A stretch of DNA of 64,000 nt from Peptococcaceae bacterium SCADC1_2_3 (GCA_000681355.2 JJNX02000002.1:1-64000), one strand, 5' to 3'. Shown: positions 50,081-59,369, counted from the first letter of the stretch. Translations and numbers: made by a program. Notes: a model not told the origin generated them from the letters alone.

Positions 50081-50992
50081 TTAAGCCCGGGGATGGGTCT
50101 GGTTATAAACTTCTCTTAAACGTACATCAGTCAAGTGAGTGTAAATCTGGGTAGTAGTAATATCTACGTGTCCCAGTAATTCCTGGACTGACCTTAGATC
50201 AGCCCCGTTTTCTAACAGGTGAGTGGCAAATGAATGGCGTATAGTATGAGGAGCAATTTCTTTTTTAATGCCCGCTAGGCGGGCGTATTTTTTAATAATT
50301 TTCCAAAAACCCTGCCTGGTAAGCTGTGTGCCCCTTTGGTTGACAAATAATATTTTAGTTCTTTTGTTTTTAAGGAGCTTTGACCTTCCTTGCGTAAGGT
50401 ATAGGGAAACATAACGGGCGGCTACCGACCCCAGGGGAATAATCCGCTCCCGGGACCCTTTTCCCAAAGCCAGCACAAAACCATGCTCTAAATCAAGATG
50501 CTCTAATTCAAGAGAAATAAGCTCGGTTACCCGCATGCCGGTAGCGTATAAAAGCTCTAACATTGCTTTGTCACGCAGTCCCGCCGGTTTGGCTAGGGAA
50601 GGTTGACTTAAAAGAGTTTCAACCTCCCGGAAAGTAAGCACCTGAGGCAAGTGCTGGACGAGGTGCGGGGATTCCAGGCTATCTGTTGGGTCAACACTAA
50701 CATACTCTTCGTTTAAAAGAAAACGGTAAAATGATCGAATGGCGGCTAAATGACGGGAAATTGTAGCCGGTGTAAGGTTTTTCCGGTGAAGTTTTAACAA
50801 GTATGCCTGCACTGTTTGCCGGTTTATTTGGGTTGTCAGATCTAATTCTTTTTTAAGACAATAGGAAAAAAAATCCCTAAGGTCAAAACGGTAAGAAACC
50901 AGAGTATTTAAGGCCAGCCCTTTTTCTACGGCTAAATAATTTAAAAAATTGGTCAATAATTCTTCCGGATTTTCCGCTTTTGTACTTTCCAT
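50081..50992 (-). CDS. xerD: Tyrosine recombinase XerD-like
   Basis: The 303-residue recombinase has the N-terminal core-binding domain and a complete catalytic domain. A-T-G-M-R-V-T-E-L gives the first catalytic Arg, G-K-G-S-R-E-R the Lys, and H-T-I-R-H-S-F-A-T-H the His-Arg pair. L-G-H-V-D-I-T-T-T-Q-I-Y-T-H supplies the second His and the nucleophilic Tyr. Length and the absence of neighbouring phage genes indicate the chromosomal dimer resolution enzyme rather than an integrase. It is close to spoIIM, a neighbourhood common in spore-forming clostridia. Confidence 0.9.
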   Translation of the reverse strand: MESTKAENPEELLTNFLNYLAVEKGLALNTLVSYRFDLRDFFSYCLKKELDLTTQINRQTVQAYLLKLHRKNLTPATISRHLAAIRSFYRFLLNEEYVSVDPTDSLESPHLVQHLPQVLTFREVETLLSQPSLAKPAGLRDKAMLELLYATGMRVTELISLELEHLDLEHGFVLALGKGSRERIIPLGSVAARYVSLYLTQGRSKLLKNKRTKILFVNQRGTQLTRQGFWKIIKKYARLAGIKKEIAPHTIRHSFATHLLENGADLRSVQELLGHVDITTTQIYTHLTDVRLREVYNQTHPRA

Positions 50993-51013
50993 TTGCTTAG
51001 CCGGTCCTTTCTA

Positions 51014-52123
51014 TTAAATTCGAATTAGCCGATATTTTCTTGTGCCTAAGCCGGTTTCTTCACCATACTTTAGCTGGCGCTGCCAGTCTATCGTGGGCCA
51101 AAGAGCTTTAAATTTATCTTCTCCTTCGGGGCACGCGGCAAGACGTGAATTAGGCAAACCTCTTTCTTTATTCACCAAATCTACGCAGGCCTGATCCAGG
51201 GCTACCGGATCAAGCGAAGCCAATATACCAATATCTCTTACGATTGAAGCATCCGTCCAGCCGTAACAGTCGCACTCCGGGGAAACATTTTGGACAAAAT
51301 TAATAAAACCGGCTTTGCCTGGTTTATTTTGCAATACTCCGGCACAATACTCAACTATTTTTTCCTGGATAATGTCCGGTTCAGTCTTCCAGTTAATGGC
51401 AATTGCTTGCTCAGGACAGGTGACGGTACATTCCCCACAGCCAATACATTTTTTAGAATCAATGGTGGCCTTAAAAATTTTTCTATTAACTTTAATAGCC
51501 CCGGCAGGACACCATTTACTGCAACGGGCACAACCCATACATTTTTCCTGATTTATTTCCGGCAAAATATCGGAATGCATCATTTGTTTGCCGCTGCGGG
51601 AACCAGAACCCATACCCAGATTTTTTAATGCTCCGCCAAAACCAGTAGCTTCGTGACCTTTAAAATGGCTAACCACCAGTAAGGCATCGGCATGGTAAAT
51701 GGCACTGCTTATTTTTACTTCTTTAAAGTGTTTTAGCTGCACCGGTACATTAAGAAAATCTTTGCCCGTCAGGCCATCAGCAATAATTAAAGGAGCATCC
51801 ACCACGGCGTAAGCAAAACCATTTTCAATGGCTATTTGCAAGTGATCAACGGCATTGGCCCGGCTGCCCACGTAAAGTGTATTGGCATCCGTGAGAAAAG
51901 GTTTTCCGCCTATTGATTTTACTATATTTACCAGTCTCCGGATATATTGGGGACGAATGTAGCCGGTATTTCCCCTTTCCCCAAAATGTAATTTAAAAGC
52001 CACTAAATCTTTGGGGGCCACAATTTCCCTTAACCTGGCCTGAACAAACAGCTTTTCTACTTTTTCCAAAAGGCCTTGTCCGGGCGTGATGCGCAAATCG
52101 GCCCAATAAACCTCGGCGGCCAT
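51014..52123 (-). CDS. DUF362 protein with two 4Fe-4S clusters
   Basis: The 369-residue protein has an N-terminal DUF362 domain (F-G-E-R-G-N-T-G-Y-I and the later G-F-G-G-A-L-K-N-L-G-M-G). A ferredoxin insert follows with C-M-G-C-A-R-C-S-K-W-C-P and C-I-G-C-G-E-C-T-V-T-C-P. The last part contains D-P-V-A-L-D-Q-A-C-V-D. Both 4Fe-4S ligand sets are complete. Such proteins occur in many anaerobes; their reaction is not known. It sits between spoIIM and xerD on the same strand. Confidence 0.85.
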   Translation of the reverse strand: MAAEVYWADLRITPGQGLLEKVEKLFVQARLREIVAPKDLVAFKLHFGERGNTGYIRPQYIRRLVNIVKSIGGKPFLTDANTLYVGSRANAVDHLQIAIENGFAYAVVDAPLIIADGLTGKDFLNVPVQLKHFKEVKISSAIYHADALLVVSHFKGHEATGFGGALKNLGMGSGSRSGKQMMHSDILPEINQEKCMGCARCSKWCPAGAIKVNRKIFKATIDSKKCIGCGECTVTCPEQAIAINWKTEPDIIQEKIVEYCAGVLQNKPGKAGFINFVQNVSPECDCYGWTDASIVRDIGILASLDPVALDQACVDLVNKERGLPNSRLAACPEGEDKFKALWPTIDWQRQLKYGEETGLGTRKYRLIRI

Positions 52124-52180
52124 TTTTTCACCTCAATTATATAAAATTCTTCCTGATTGATTTTTTTCCTGTTTTTAAGT

Positions 52181-52807
52181 TTAAAAATATTTAACTATAA
52201 CCTGGGTTAACCAGGAAGAAAAATAAGCTTTTATAAAAGCAGATCCTAGAATTACTACGGTTATAACCAGCATTATCAAAGTGTAACGCAAAAAGGTGGG
52301 CCACAGGGCAAAATTAAAGTTTCTGGGCTTGCGGACAAGGTATAAAGAAAAAGAAATAGCTGTTCCGGCCCCTATTATTAAGGCCGGCAGGTATAAAAGA
52401 CCGGCGGGCAAAATAGCGGCGGCGAATAAAAAAAACCCCGGCCAGCCAATATTTTGGACCAAAAAAAATGTCGTAAACCCGAAGATAAAACCCTGCCCAA
52501 AAATTAACCCCAGGATTAACGGGACACCAATCACCGTTAACCCTAATAAATATACTATTCCAATAATAATTAAATGATCTGCCAGCGTACTTTTAACTAC
52601 CGTAAGAGACGTGACGGGTAACTGCCCTGCCTGACTGGTGAATTTATTTACTAATCTAGCTAATTCGTTGACCTGGTTGGAAGGAAGGCAGTTTACACCC
52701 TTGCCGCCACTAATTACGCCCGACGTAAAGACAACCGCGATAATCAGGTAAAGTAGCCAGCTTTGCCGGATATGGCTCATAAAAGACCGTAGCCAGCTTT
52801 GAAGCAC
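52181..52807 (-). CDS. spoIIM: Stage II sporulation protein M
   Basis: SpoIIM belongs to the DMP complex that remodels septal peptidoglycan during engulfment. The 208-residue protein has five hydrophobic segments. Conserved blocks include I-A-V-V-F-T-S-G-V-I-S-G after the first segment, G-V-P-L-I-L-G-L-I-F-G-Q-G-F-I-F-G-F near 98-115, and A-A-I-L-P-A-G-L-L-Y-L-P. AAGGAAGAAAAAAGGTG precedes the start. Sigma-E control is expected from the family; the promoter was not placed. Confidence 0.92.
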   Translation of the reverse strand: MLQSWLRSFMSHIRQSWLLYLIIAVVFTSGVISGGKGVNCLPSNQVNELARLVNKFTSQAGQLPVTSLTVVKSTLADHLIIIGIVYLLGLTVIGVPLILGLIFGQGFIFGFTTFFLVQNIGWPGFFLFAAAILPAGLLYLPALIIGAGTAISFSLYLVRKPRNFNFALWPTFLRYTLIMLVITVVILGSAFIKAYFSSWLTQVIVKYF

Positions 52808-52947
52808 CTTTTTTCTTCCTTTCCCTGCCTCTTCTTTGTTTATACATTTTGTACTTGTTTTATACTTATGGAAGAAAAAAAGGATTTATACCGGTGGACA
52901 GAAAAGCAATAGTAGAGCAATGCGGACCGGCCCGAAACTTTATTAGT

Positions 52948-54405
52948 TTATTCTGGCAGCGATAAATCCAACTGAAAGCGCACGGGTCCCCGATATTTTT
53001 TACCATTATTTAAACTGAAAGATTTATGCAAAGCGTACTTAGAATCGGGATGTGACCAAGACGTGGCTATCGCTCCGTGTCCTTTTGGAAAAACCGTTAC
53101 CTCAACCGTTCCCGGATCTGTACCCTCTTTAAGATAATCTAACGGTGCAAGAGAAGCCTCTTTATCAACCAAGTCGTCCTGCTCCGATACACACAGCAGC
53201 CACCTTATTTTTTTATCTTCAATATGCCTCAGGTTAAGTTCCCTGCCGAACAACCTTACGGGCAGAGTTCCGTCTTTGGTTATGGGTATAGTGTAAGAAT
53301 CATAGCTCATTTTAACAATATTTTCGGGAAGATCTCTCCGGTCGCAAACCAACCAATAGTTTACGGCTGCTGCCGTTTTACTAATGCCTCCGTTTTCAAA
53401 GTTTTGCAGTTCCTTTAAAAAAACAGCCACGGGTGTTTCGCGCTCAATACTCTTCAGTTTATATACCCATGACATTATATCCCCGTCAACCACCTGATTG
53501 CCGTTGGGTAAAACTTTAGTGGCGTAACCTAAATCCTTAAACCTTGGAGGTAGATTTTTCATGTATTCTACAAGAGAACCGCTTTTTGTGCCATCCACCG
53601 GCGCCACGCACGTTATAACGGCATCAGCCAGTTCGTCCAGTTTGCCCGAAAGGATACTGCACAAAGCAATAAAACCTCCCTGACAGAAGCCATTTAAAGT
53701 TACTTTCTTACCATATTTTTCTTTTAACTGACTACAGAAAAACATAGTATCGTTTATATCGTCTTCGCCGGTCATTGCCTGTACTTCCGGAGTATTTTCA
53801 ATGTCTTTTACTACTCGCAAGTAGGTCGGTATCCCTTGATTTGCGAAGGCATGTACATAGCTTTTTTGCTCTTTAGGTAAAAAGGCGAGGATATTTGGAC
53901 CTAACACGTAAGGTGGTATAACAAGAATTGGTTTTTTGCCGTTTGTTTGAGCAGGTTCCATGTTTTTGTCGACCGGAAGTATTTTATAGAGCATAAAACG
54001 GTCTGTCTCGCTCACCTTAACGCATTCACCCTTTTCGGGATGAAGGCCGTATTCTGTCTTAATTTCTTTTAAAGCCTTCGGATATTCAAAGGCCATCATA
54101 TCTATACCTCTCAACAATGCCGACAGATAACTGTAGAGAGTTTCTCCTTCTTCGTATAATACGGTATTCAACCATGCGTTAAACAATCTTTGATTATAAT
54201 TAAATACAGCTTTCAGACTGCCTTTATAACTTTCTTCGATAAGCCAAAAATTAAACCGCAAAAGCTCTAAAGAATCATACATATTCTGGTATACTGTTGT
54301 CCTTGCTGATTTTTCCCGCTCTACCCTTAAAAAAGCCTCGAACGATTTCCAAAAGGGCAACATATAATCAAATTGATATTTTTCTGTTATTTGCGTTATT
54401 TCCAT
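52948..54405 (-). CDS. PhaC-like alpha/beta hydrolase
   Basis: The 485-residue cytosolic protein has an alpha/beta hydrolase core similar to class I/III polyhydroxyalkanoate synthases. The nucleophile elbow reads N-G-F-C-Q-G-G, with Cys instead of Ser. An acidic catalytic candidate is in V-S-E-Q-D-D-L-V-D and the His is in F-P-K-G-H-G-A-I. An N-terminal region of about 150 residues precedes it. No phaE, phasin or phaB gene is adjacent, so polymer synthesis is not assured. An esterase or acyltransferase role is possible. ATG 54405 is preferred to 54417 on spacing from AAAGGG. Confidence 0.65.
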   Translation of the reverse strand: MEITQITEKYQFDYMLPFWKSFEAFLRVEREKSARTTVYQNMYDSLELLRFNFWLIEESYKGSLKAVFNYNQRLFNAWLNTVLYEEGETLYSYLSALLRGIDMMAFEYPKALKEIKTEYGLHPEKGECVKVSETDRFMLYKILPVDKNMEPAQTNGKKPILVIPPYVLGPNILAFLPKEQKSYVHAFANQGIPTYLRVVKDIENTPEVQAMTGEDDINDTMFFCSQLKEKYGKKVTLNGFCQGGFIALCSILSGKLDELADAVITCVAPVDGTKSGSLVEYMKNLPPRFKDLGYATKVLPNGNQVVDGDIMSWVYKLKSIERETPVAVFLKELQNFENGGISKTAAAVNYWLVCDRRDLPENIVKMSYDSYTIPITKDGTLPVRLFGRELNLRHIEDKKIRWLLCVSEQDDLVDKEASLAPLDYLKEGTDPGTVEVTVFPKGHGAIATSWSHPDSKYALHKSFSLNNGKKYRGPVRFQLDLSLPE

Positions 54406-54434
54406 TTTTATAACCATCCCTTTCTTTCTGGAGC

Positions 54435-55007
54435 TTAAACAAGATTTAGGACGCGTGCCAAGCCGTAAGCCATTTCATTGGCCAAACCCTGCAGGAAACT
54501 TTCATCAGCTAGTTTTTCAGCGTCGGTTGATGTATCAATAAAAAGACACTCAAGCAAAACGGCTGGCATGGCAGTAGAGCGCAACACGGCAAAATTAGCT
54601 GCTTTTTTGCCCTGACCATGTTCTTTTACATTTATTTTCTTTAGATAAGCCATAATTTGATCGTGTAAAATCGCCCGCAGTTCATCAGTATGTTTTTCCA
54701 CTGCCGTTGAATGAACATAGCTTTCAAAGCCTGTTCCCCCGCCGGCGTTGATATGAATACTACAAAAGTAATCTGCTTTCAACCGGTTGGCAATGTTAGC
54801 CCGCTCATAAAGCGATACGTAACGATCATCTTCTCTGGTGAATTTAACGTTTAAATCATAAGGAGCCAGTTTTTCGGCGCAAACCTTTGCCAGTTTTAAA
54901 GTTAAGTCTTTTTCCTTTAGTAGCACAGGCATCTTGCCTGTGGTTTTTCCAACTGCCCCAGGGTCTTCTCCACCATGGCCAGGATCCAGAACTAAAATTT
55001 TAGGCAT
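54435..55007 (-). CDS. N-acetylmuramoyl-L-alanine amidase (CwlD-like)
   Basis: The 190-residue Amidase_3 protein has the zinc ligands in L-D-P-G-H-G-G near residue 6-12, a Glu in the Y-E-R-A-N region near 67, and His in S-I-H-I-N-A near 83. The last catalytic Glu lies in V-L-L-E-C-L-F. A palindromic repeat adds T-T-G-K-M-P-V-L after D-P-G-A-V-G-K, where other members go straight to L-K-E-K-D. No signal peptide is visible. Related CwlD enzymes make muramic lactam in spore cortex. GGGAGG sits 7 bases before the ATG at 55007. Confidence 0.85.
   Translation of the reverse strand: MPKILVLDPGHGGEDPGAVGKTTGKMPVLLKEKDLTLKLAKVCAEKLAPYDLNVKFTREDDRYVSLYERANIANRLKADYFCSIHINAGGGTGFESYVHSTAVEKHTDELRAILHDQIMAYLKKINVKEHGQGKKAANFAVLRSTAMPAVLLECLFIDTSTDAEKLADESFLQGLANEMAYGLARVLNLV
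54924..54942. repeat. Palindromic repeat in frame in the amidase gene
   Basis: CACAGGCA, TCT and TGCCTGTG form a hairpin that encodes part of the T-T-G-K-M-P-V insertion. It has the same CACAGGC arm as the copy in pyrC at 62032. Confidence 0.7.
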
Positions 55008-55191
55008 TTCTAATCCTCCCAAGCTTATTTACTTGTTTTTGTTATATCAACCAGATATTATCGTAATGCTATCTATGTTTCTAGAAATATCCTAAATTAC
55101 TTTATTCTATAAATATTTTCTTTTTCCTTCATATTTCGCGAAAAGAATAGTATTATAATTAAACAAAAACTGAACGGGTGAAAATACAGCC

Positions 55192-55482
55192 ATGAAATGT
55201 TGTTCAGTTCGATTTTACGCTGAACTCAATGATTTTTTTCCCCGGGAGCGAAGGCAAGTTGCCTTCAACCATTTCTTTTCCGGGCAGCCTACCATTAAGG
55301 ACTTAATCGAGTCCCTGGGTGCACCCCATACTGAAGTGGATTTAATCCTGATTAACGGTGAGTCCGTGGAATTCTCCCGGCGAGTGCAAAACGGCGACCG
55401 TATCAGCGTTTATCCAGTTTTCGAAACCATTAATATTTCTTCCATCATACATGTCCGCCCTTTTGGATCAGGCGGGCCTTAA
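55192..55482 (+). CDS. Stand-alone Mut7-C ubiquitin-like (MoaD/ThiS fold) protein
   Basis: The 96-residue protein has V-R-F-Y-A-E-L-N-D-F at the start, E-V-D-L-I-L-I-N-G-E-S-V-E-F near 58-71 and N-G-D-R-I-S-V-Y-P-V-F-E near 76-87. This matches the ubiquitin-like domain usually fused in front of a Mut7-C RNase domain. Here the chain ends F-G-S-G-G-P and the RNase part is absent. It could be a free beta-grasp protein or a truncated gene. A hairpin terminator follows immediately. Confidence 0.7.
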   Translation: MKCCSVRFYAELNDFFPRERRQVAFNHFFSGQPTIKDLIESLGAPHTEVDLILINGESVEFSRRVQNGDRISVYPVFETINISSIIHVRPFGSGGP

Positions 55483-55486
55483 AAAA

Positions 55487-55508
55487 ATAACTGCTTTGAA
55501 GCAGTTAT
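55487..55508 (+). terminator. Hairpin after the ubiquitin-like gene
   Basis: ATAACTGCTT and AAGCAGTTAT form a 10-bp stem with a 2-base loop, preceded by an A tract. The T run is weak, so direction is uncertain. Confidence 0.5.
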
Positions 55509-55591
55509 CGAAAACTAATCGGAACCTACTAATCTGATAGGGGCCGAAAAATTATTGTCCCAAATCTCAGAGCGAAAATTAACATATTAAA

Positions 55592-55680
55592 TGGTGCCGG
55601 AGACCGGACTTGAACCGGTACAGTGATTACTCACCGCGGGATTTTAAGTCCCGTGCGTCTGCCAATTCCGCCACTCCGGC
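55592..55680 (-). tRNA. tRNA-Leu (TAA)
   Basis: The minus strand acceptor GCCGGAG pairs with CTCCGGC. A long variable arm (CGGTGAGTAATCACTG) marks a class II tRNA. The anticodon loop CTTAAAA holds TAA, and GGTTCAAGTCC is the T arm. The discriminator A is at 55595 and CCA is encoded at 55592-55594. Confidence 0.94.
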
Positions 55681-55743
55681 AACAAGACTCATCACTACAA
55701 ATTTACCATAATAATTGTGAGTTTGTCAACCGGCTTTATGTTG

Positions 55744-55965
55744 CTATACCTGGATTACTTCTTTAACTTCGGGAATTGATTGTTTAATTGTGCGCTCAAT
55801 TCCTTGTTTTAATGTGAATGTGGACATGGGGCAACAGCCGCAGGCTCCTGTAAGCCGCACTTTTACCACGCCATCGTCAGTAACATCTACTAATTCTACA
55901 TTCCCACCGTCTCTTTCTAAGGCGGGTCTTATTTTGTCCAAAACATCCTCTACTTTTGTGCGCAT
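55744..55965 (-). CDS. NifU C-terminal domain protein (Fe-S cluster scaffold)
   Basis: The 73-residue protein matches the NifU/Nfu C-terminal domain: [17 protein letters not shown] and the cluster-binding G-A-C-G-C-C-P-M-S. It would carry a 4Fe-4S cluster for delivery to target proteins. The stand-alone form is typical of Firmicutes. AAAGGAGTTTTGAGGTAGA upstream is a good ribosome binding site. No other iron-sulfur assembly genes are adjacent. Confidence 0.9.
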   Translation of the reverse strand: MRTKVEDVLDKIRPALERDGGNVELVDVTDDGVVKVRLTGACGCCPMSTFTLKQGIERTIKQSIPEVKEVIQV

Positions 55966-56178
55966 TCTACCTCAAAACTCCTTTCTTTTTTCTGCTTATT
56001 TCCTAGTCTTGATTATCCCTAAAACCATTTTAACTAAGCTCTCTTTATAATATCCAAAAGCAGTTTTATTAGCAAGAAGAATTTAAAGCATATTTTTGTT
56101 TATAATCTTATAATCCTTGAAAACTAAGGTTTTTCAATATTTATAGCCTAAAAAGGGGTGATTAAAAAATATCATTTT

Positions 56179-57360
56179 TTATTCCTGCCTTAAAGCTTCA
56201 ATGGGGTTCATTTTAGCCGCCCTACCGGCAGGATATAAGCCAAAGAAAATACCAATGGCGGCGGAAAAGGCAAAGGCAATAAGCACGGTACCAAAGGAAA
56301 TTAAAGGCGGCCATTTGGCCAGGCGGGCAACCAGCATTGAGCCCCCGGCCCCAATGATAATTCCCAAAAGACCCCCGGCCAGACACAAGACTATCGCTTC
56401 AATTAAAAACTGCTTTAGGATATCCTTTCGCCTGGCCCCCAGGGCCAGGCGAATACCGATTTCACGCGTTCTTTCCGTAACCGAGACCAGCATAATGTTC
56501 ATTACCCCAATGCCGCCTACCAGCAAGGAAATACCGGCTACCGCCCCAATAATCAGGGTAATTATGCCGGTTATTTTACCGGCAATTTTCATTTGCTCTT
56601 CCAGGCTGATGGCTTTATAGCGGTCTTTAACGTTATGACGGCGCTCTAAAACTATTACCGCTTTGGCCATAGCGGCACTAATTTTTTCCCGGTTAGCCAC
56701 TATACCTTCCATTTGTTGAATTATCCTTTGACCCGATATATCCTGGGCAAAGCTCAAAGGTACATAGATTCTTTTGATGGTCTGGATTCCCAAAAAGCCG
56801 CCTTCTTCTTTGGTTAAACCAATCACTTGGACCGGACGGTTATTGATGGTGACCCTTTTGCCCACGGGGTCAAGGCGGCCAAAGATTTCTTCGGCCAGGG
56901 CCTGGTCCAGCACAACAACCGCCCTGGTTGTTCCCGGCCTTTGACTAAGAAAACGGCCCTTTACCACTTTAACGTTGGCAATTTGAGCATAATCAGCCTC
57001 CGTGCCAATTACCTGGGCCGGTTTTTTATCTTTTGGCCCCCGCACTACGGCCGAAATATAATTGGTTGGGGCCAGGTAAGTAATTTCCGGCACTAATTCT
57101 TTTATTACGGCTATATCCTGATAGGTAAAGTCATGCTCTCCCAGTGGTTCTCCTTCCTGCCAGTTTACGGAAATGGCAAAAATATTAGTCCCTATTTTCT
57201 GCAGTTCAGCCATTAATACGGCCTGACCTCCTTGTCCTACGGCTACCACGGTAATTACAGCGGCAATACCAATCACAACGCCCAGGATAGTTAGGGAAGA
57301 GCGCATTTTATTTACCCAAAGACTTTCCAGGGCAAGGCGTAAACCTTCGATGAAATTCAC
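56179..57360 (-). CDS. MacB/YknZ-like ABC transporter permease
   Basis: The 393-residue protein has one N-terminal membrane segment, a MacB-type extracytoplasmic domain and three C-terminal segments. These start at S-L-L-V-G-G-I-G-V-M-N-I-M-L-V, followed by the V-T-E-R-T-R-E-I-G-I-R motif. It is the last gene of a Yip1-adaptor-ATPase-permease set, the same order as Bacillus yknW-X-Y-Z, which protects against the SdpC toxin. It is related to, but distinct from, the permease at 21880. Confidence 0.9.
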   Translation of the reverse strand: MNFIEGLRLALESLWVNKMRSSLTILGVVIGIAAVITVVAVGQGGQAVLMAELQKIGTNIFAISVNWQEGEPLGEHDFTYQDIAVIKELVPEITYLAPTNYISAVVRGPKDKKPAQVIGTEADYAQIANVKVVKGRFLSQRPGTTRAVVVLDQALAEEIFGRLDPVGKRVTINNRPVQVIGLTKEEGGFLGIQTIKRIYVPLSFAQDISGQRIIQQMEGIVANREKISAAMAKAVIVLERRHNVKDRYKAISLEEQMKIAGKITGIITLIIGAVAGISLLVGGIGVMNIMLVSVTERTREIGIRLALGARRKDILKQFLIEAIVLCLAGGLLGIIIGAGGSMLVARLAKWPPLISFGTVLIAFAFSAAIGIFFGLYPAGRAAKMNPIEALRQE

Positions 57361-58058
57361 CGGTTATTCACCTCTGGTGGAACAGATATGATTTCTTCTT
57401 TAATTAATTGGCCATCGCGAAAAAACAAAATGCGTTTGGCGTAAGCGGCTATTTCCTGCTCGTGAGTAACCAGCACAATAGTGGTTCCCTGCCGGTGCAG
57501 TTTTTTAAAAATGGTCATGACTTCCGTACTGGCGCGAGAATCCAGGTTTCCGGTAGGCTCGTCGGCCAAAATTACGGCGGGCTGGTTGACCAGGGCCCTG
57601 GCGATAGCCACCCGCTGTCTTTCTCCCCCGGAAATTTCCGGAGGGCGGTGCCCGGCCCATTCCAAAAGGCCTACCTGGTTTAGGACTTCCTGAGCACGCT
57701 GCCGGCGTTCTTTGGCCGGCGCTCCGGCGTAAATCATGGGCAACTCTACGTTCCGCAGGATATTTAAACGGGGTAAAAGATTAAAGGTTTGGAAGACAAA
57801 ACCTATTTTCTGGTTGCGGACGCGGGCCAGTTCATCTTCGTTTAAGAGACTGACTTCACTATTGTCTAAGAAATAGCTTCCCGAAGTGGGGCGGTCAAGA
57901 CAACCAAGGATATTTAAAAAAGTGGATTTGCCGGAGCCGGAAGGGCCCATAACGGCCACAAACTCTCCTTTTTCAATGGCCACGGATACTTCCTTTAAGG
58001 CCGTAAAAGAAATTTTTCCGCTCTGGTAAACTTTTGTTAATTGCTTGACGGTTATCAT
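57357..58058 (-). CDS. MacB/YknY-like ABC transporter ATPase
   Basis: The 233-residue ATPase has Walker A G-P-S-G-S-G-K-S-T near 38-46, V-F-Q-T-F-N-L-L-P (Q-loop), signature I-S-G-G-E-R-Q-R, and Walker B V-I-L-A-D-E-P-T-G-N-L-D-S. The signature has Ile instead of the common Leu. Four-base overlaps join it to both the adaptor and the permease gene, giving tight translational coupling. Confidence 0.93.
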   Translation of the reverse strand: MITVKQLTKVYQSGKISFTALKEVSVAIEKGEFVAVMGPSGSGKSTFLNILGCLDRPTSGSYFLDNSEVSLLNEDELARVRNQKIGFVFQTFNLLPRLNILRNVELPMIYAGAPAKERRQRAQEVLNQVGLLEWAGHRPPEISGGERQRVAIARALVNQPAVILADEPTGNLDSRASTEVMTIFKKLHRQGTTIVLVTHEQEIAAYAKRILFFRDGQLIKEEIISVPPEVNNR

Positions 58059-59305
58059 TTTTCTTTTTCCTTTTCCTTTACGGTTTGTCCCTGCCGCAGG
58101 TTTTTAGGAGGGTTAATAATTACTTTTTCGCCTTTTTTAACTCCTTGTTTAACCTCCAGGTAAAGTTCATTACCCGGACCGGTCTTAACCAGGGTGTACC
58201 TGGCCCGGCCCTCTTTAACCACAAAGACGGCCTGTTCCTTGTCTTTCTCTATTACGGCTTCGTAAGGAACTACCGTAGCCCTTTTGCTTTCTTTGGTGGT
58301 GATGGTTAAATCAACCGTGTAACCGGGGCGCAAGCCTTCCGTTGAGCCAAAAGGCTTTATTTCTACGGCAACGGCGGGATTTGGGTTGTCTTGTTTGGCT
58401 TCATCCAAAGCAGACTTAACGGCCGTTGGCGCTACCCGGCTAATCATCCCCCGGTATTCTTTTTGGGGCAGGGCGGGGCAGGAAAACCTTACTTTTTGGC
58501 CTTGAGCTAAAAGGCCGCTGTCGCTTTCGGCTATATCAGCGTTTATCTCCAACTGTTCAGGGTTGCCGATAACAAAAAGAAGGGTGCCGGGTGAAACATA
58601 GCTTCCCTTCTGACCGTTGCAAATTAGCACCACTCCCTCTTGACCGGCCCTTAAAACAATATTTTCCATCTGCTGACGGATGTTTTTTACCTCCACCCGG
58701 GCCTGCTCCATCCTTGCCCGGGCGGTTTCTACTTCTTCTTTGGAAGGGCCGTTAACTAAAAGGTCATAACCGGCTTTGGCCGCCTGGTAATTTGCCTCCC
58801 GTTTTTTTGCCTCCCTTTCAGCCTCTTCCAGCTCTATTATTGTGATCGCTTCCTGTTCAAATAACCGGTGGGTGCGCTCCAGTTTCTTTTGGGCGTCTTT
58901 TAATTCCAATCCGGCTTGGGTTAAAGCAGCCTTTTCCCGTACAATTTCTTCCGGACGGGGACCGCTTTGCAGTTTGGCCAGTTCTATTTCCTGGATGTTT
59001 AAACCGGCCAGAGCCTCTTCCAGGCGGTTTTCAAGGGAAGTTTGATCCAAACGGGCAAGAACCTGGCCTGCCCCTACCATATCTCCTGCCTCTGCCGCAA
59101 GTTCGGTTAGCAAGCCGCTGCTTTCAGCGTAAATTTCTTGTTTACCTAAAGCCTCAACCCGGCCGGTGGCAAAAACAGTAAACACCAGGTCTTTTAATTC
59201 CACTGAAGCGGTCTGGACCAAAACAGGTGCTTCTTTAGCCTGCCTGGATAGATTAAAGTAAACCGTGGCCCCGATAACTAAAATAAGACCAATAATTAAC
59301 AGCAC
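58055..59305 (-). CDS. HlyD/YknX-like membrane fusion adaptor
   Basis: The protein has an N-terminal anchor (L-L-I-I-G-L-I-L-V-I-G-A), lipoyl halves around a coiled-coil hairpin rich in E-E-A and K-K, and a barrel domain. The GTG at 59305 gives 416 residues but has no good ribosome binding site, and the anchor lacks preceding basic residues. The frame is open further upstream and encodes V-V-K-K-R-F-F-P-G-K just before it. AGGAGG at 59377-59382 then points to an ATT at 59365 as a possible start. The true N-terminus is unresolved. Confidence 0.82.
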   Translation of the reverse strand: MLLIIGLILVIGATVYFNLSRQAKEAPVLVQTASVELKDLVFTVFATGRVEALGKQEIYAESSGLLTELAAEAGDMVGAGQVLARLDQTSLENRLEEALAGLNIQEIELAKLQSGPRPEEIVREKAALTQAGLELKDAQKKLERTHRLFEQEAITIIELEEAEREAKKREANYQAAKAGYDLLVNGPSKEEVETARARMEQARVEVKNIRQQMENIVLRAGQEGVVLICNGQKGSYVSPGTLLFVIGNPEQLEINADIAESDSGLLAQGQKVRFSCPALPQKEYRGMISRVAPTAVKSALDEAKQDNPNPAVAVEIKPFGSTEGLRPGYTVDLTITTKESKRATVVPYEAVIEKDKEQAVFVVKEGRARYTLVKTGPGNELYLEVKQGVKKGEKVIINPPKNLRQGQTVKEKEKEK

Positions 59306-59369
59306 TTTTCCCGGGAAAAAGCGCTTTTTTACAACCGGTTGAGTATTTATTTCCGCACTTAAAATGGAC

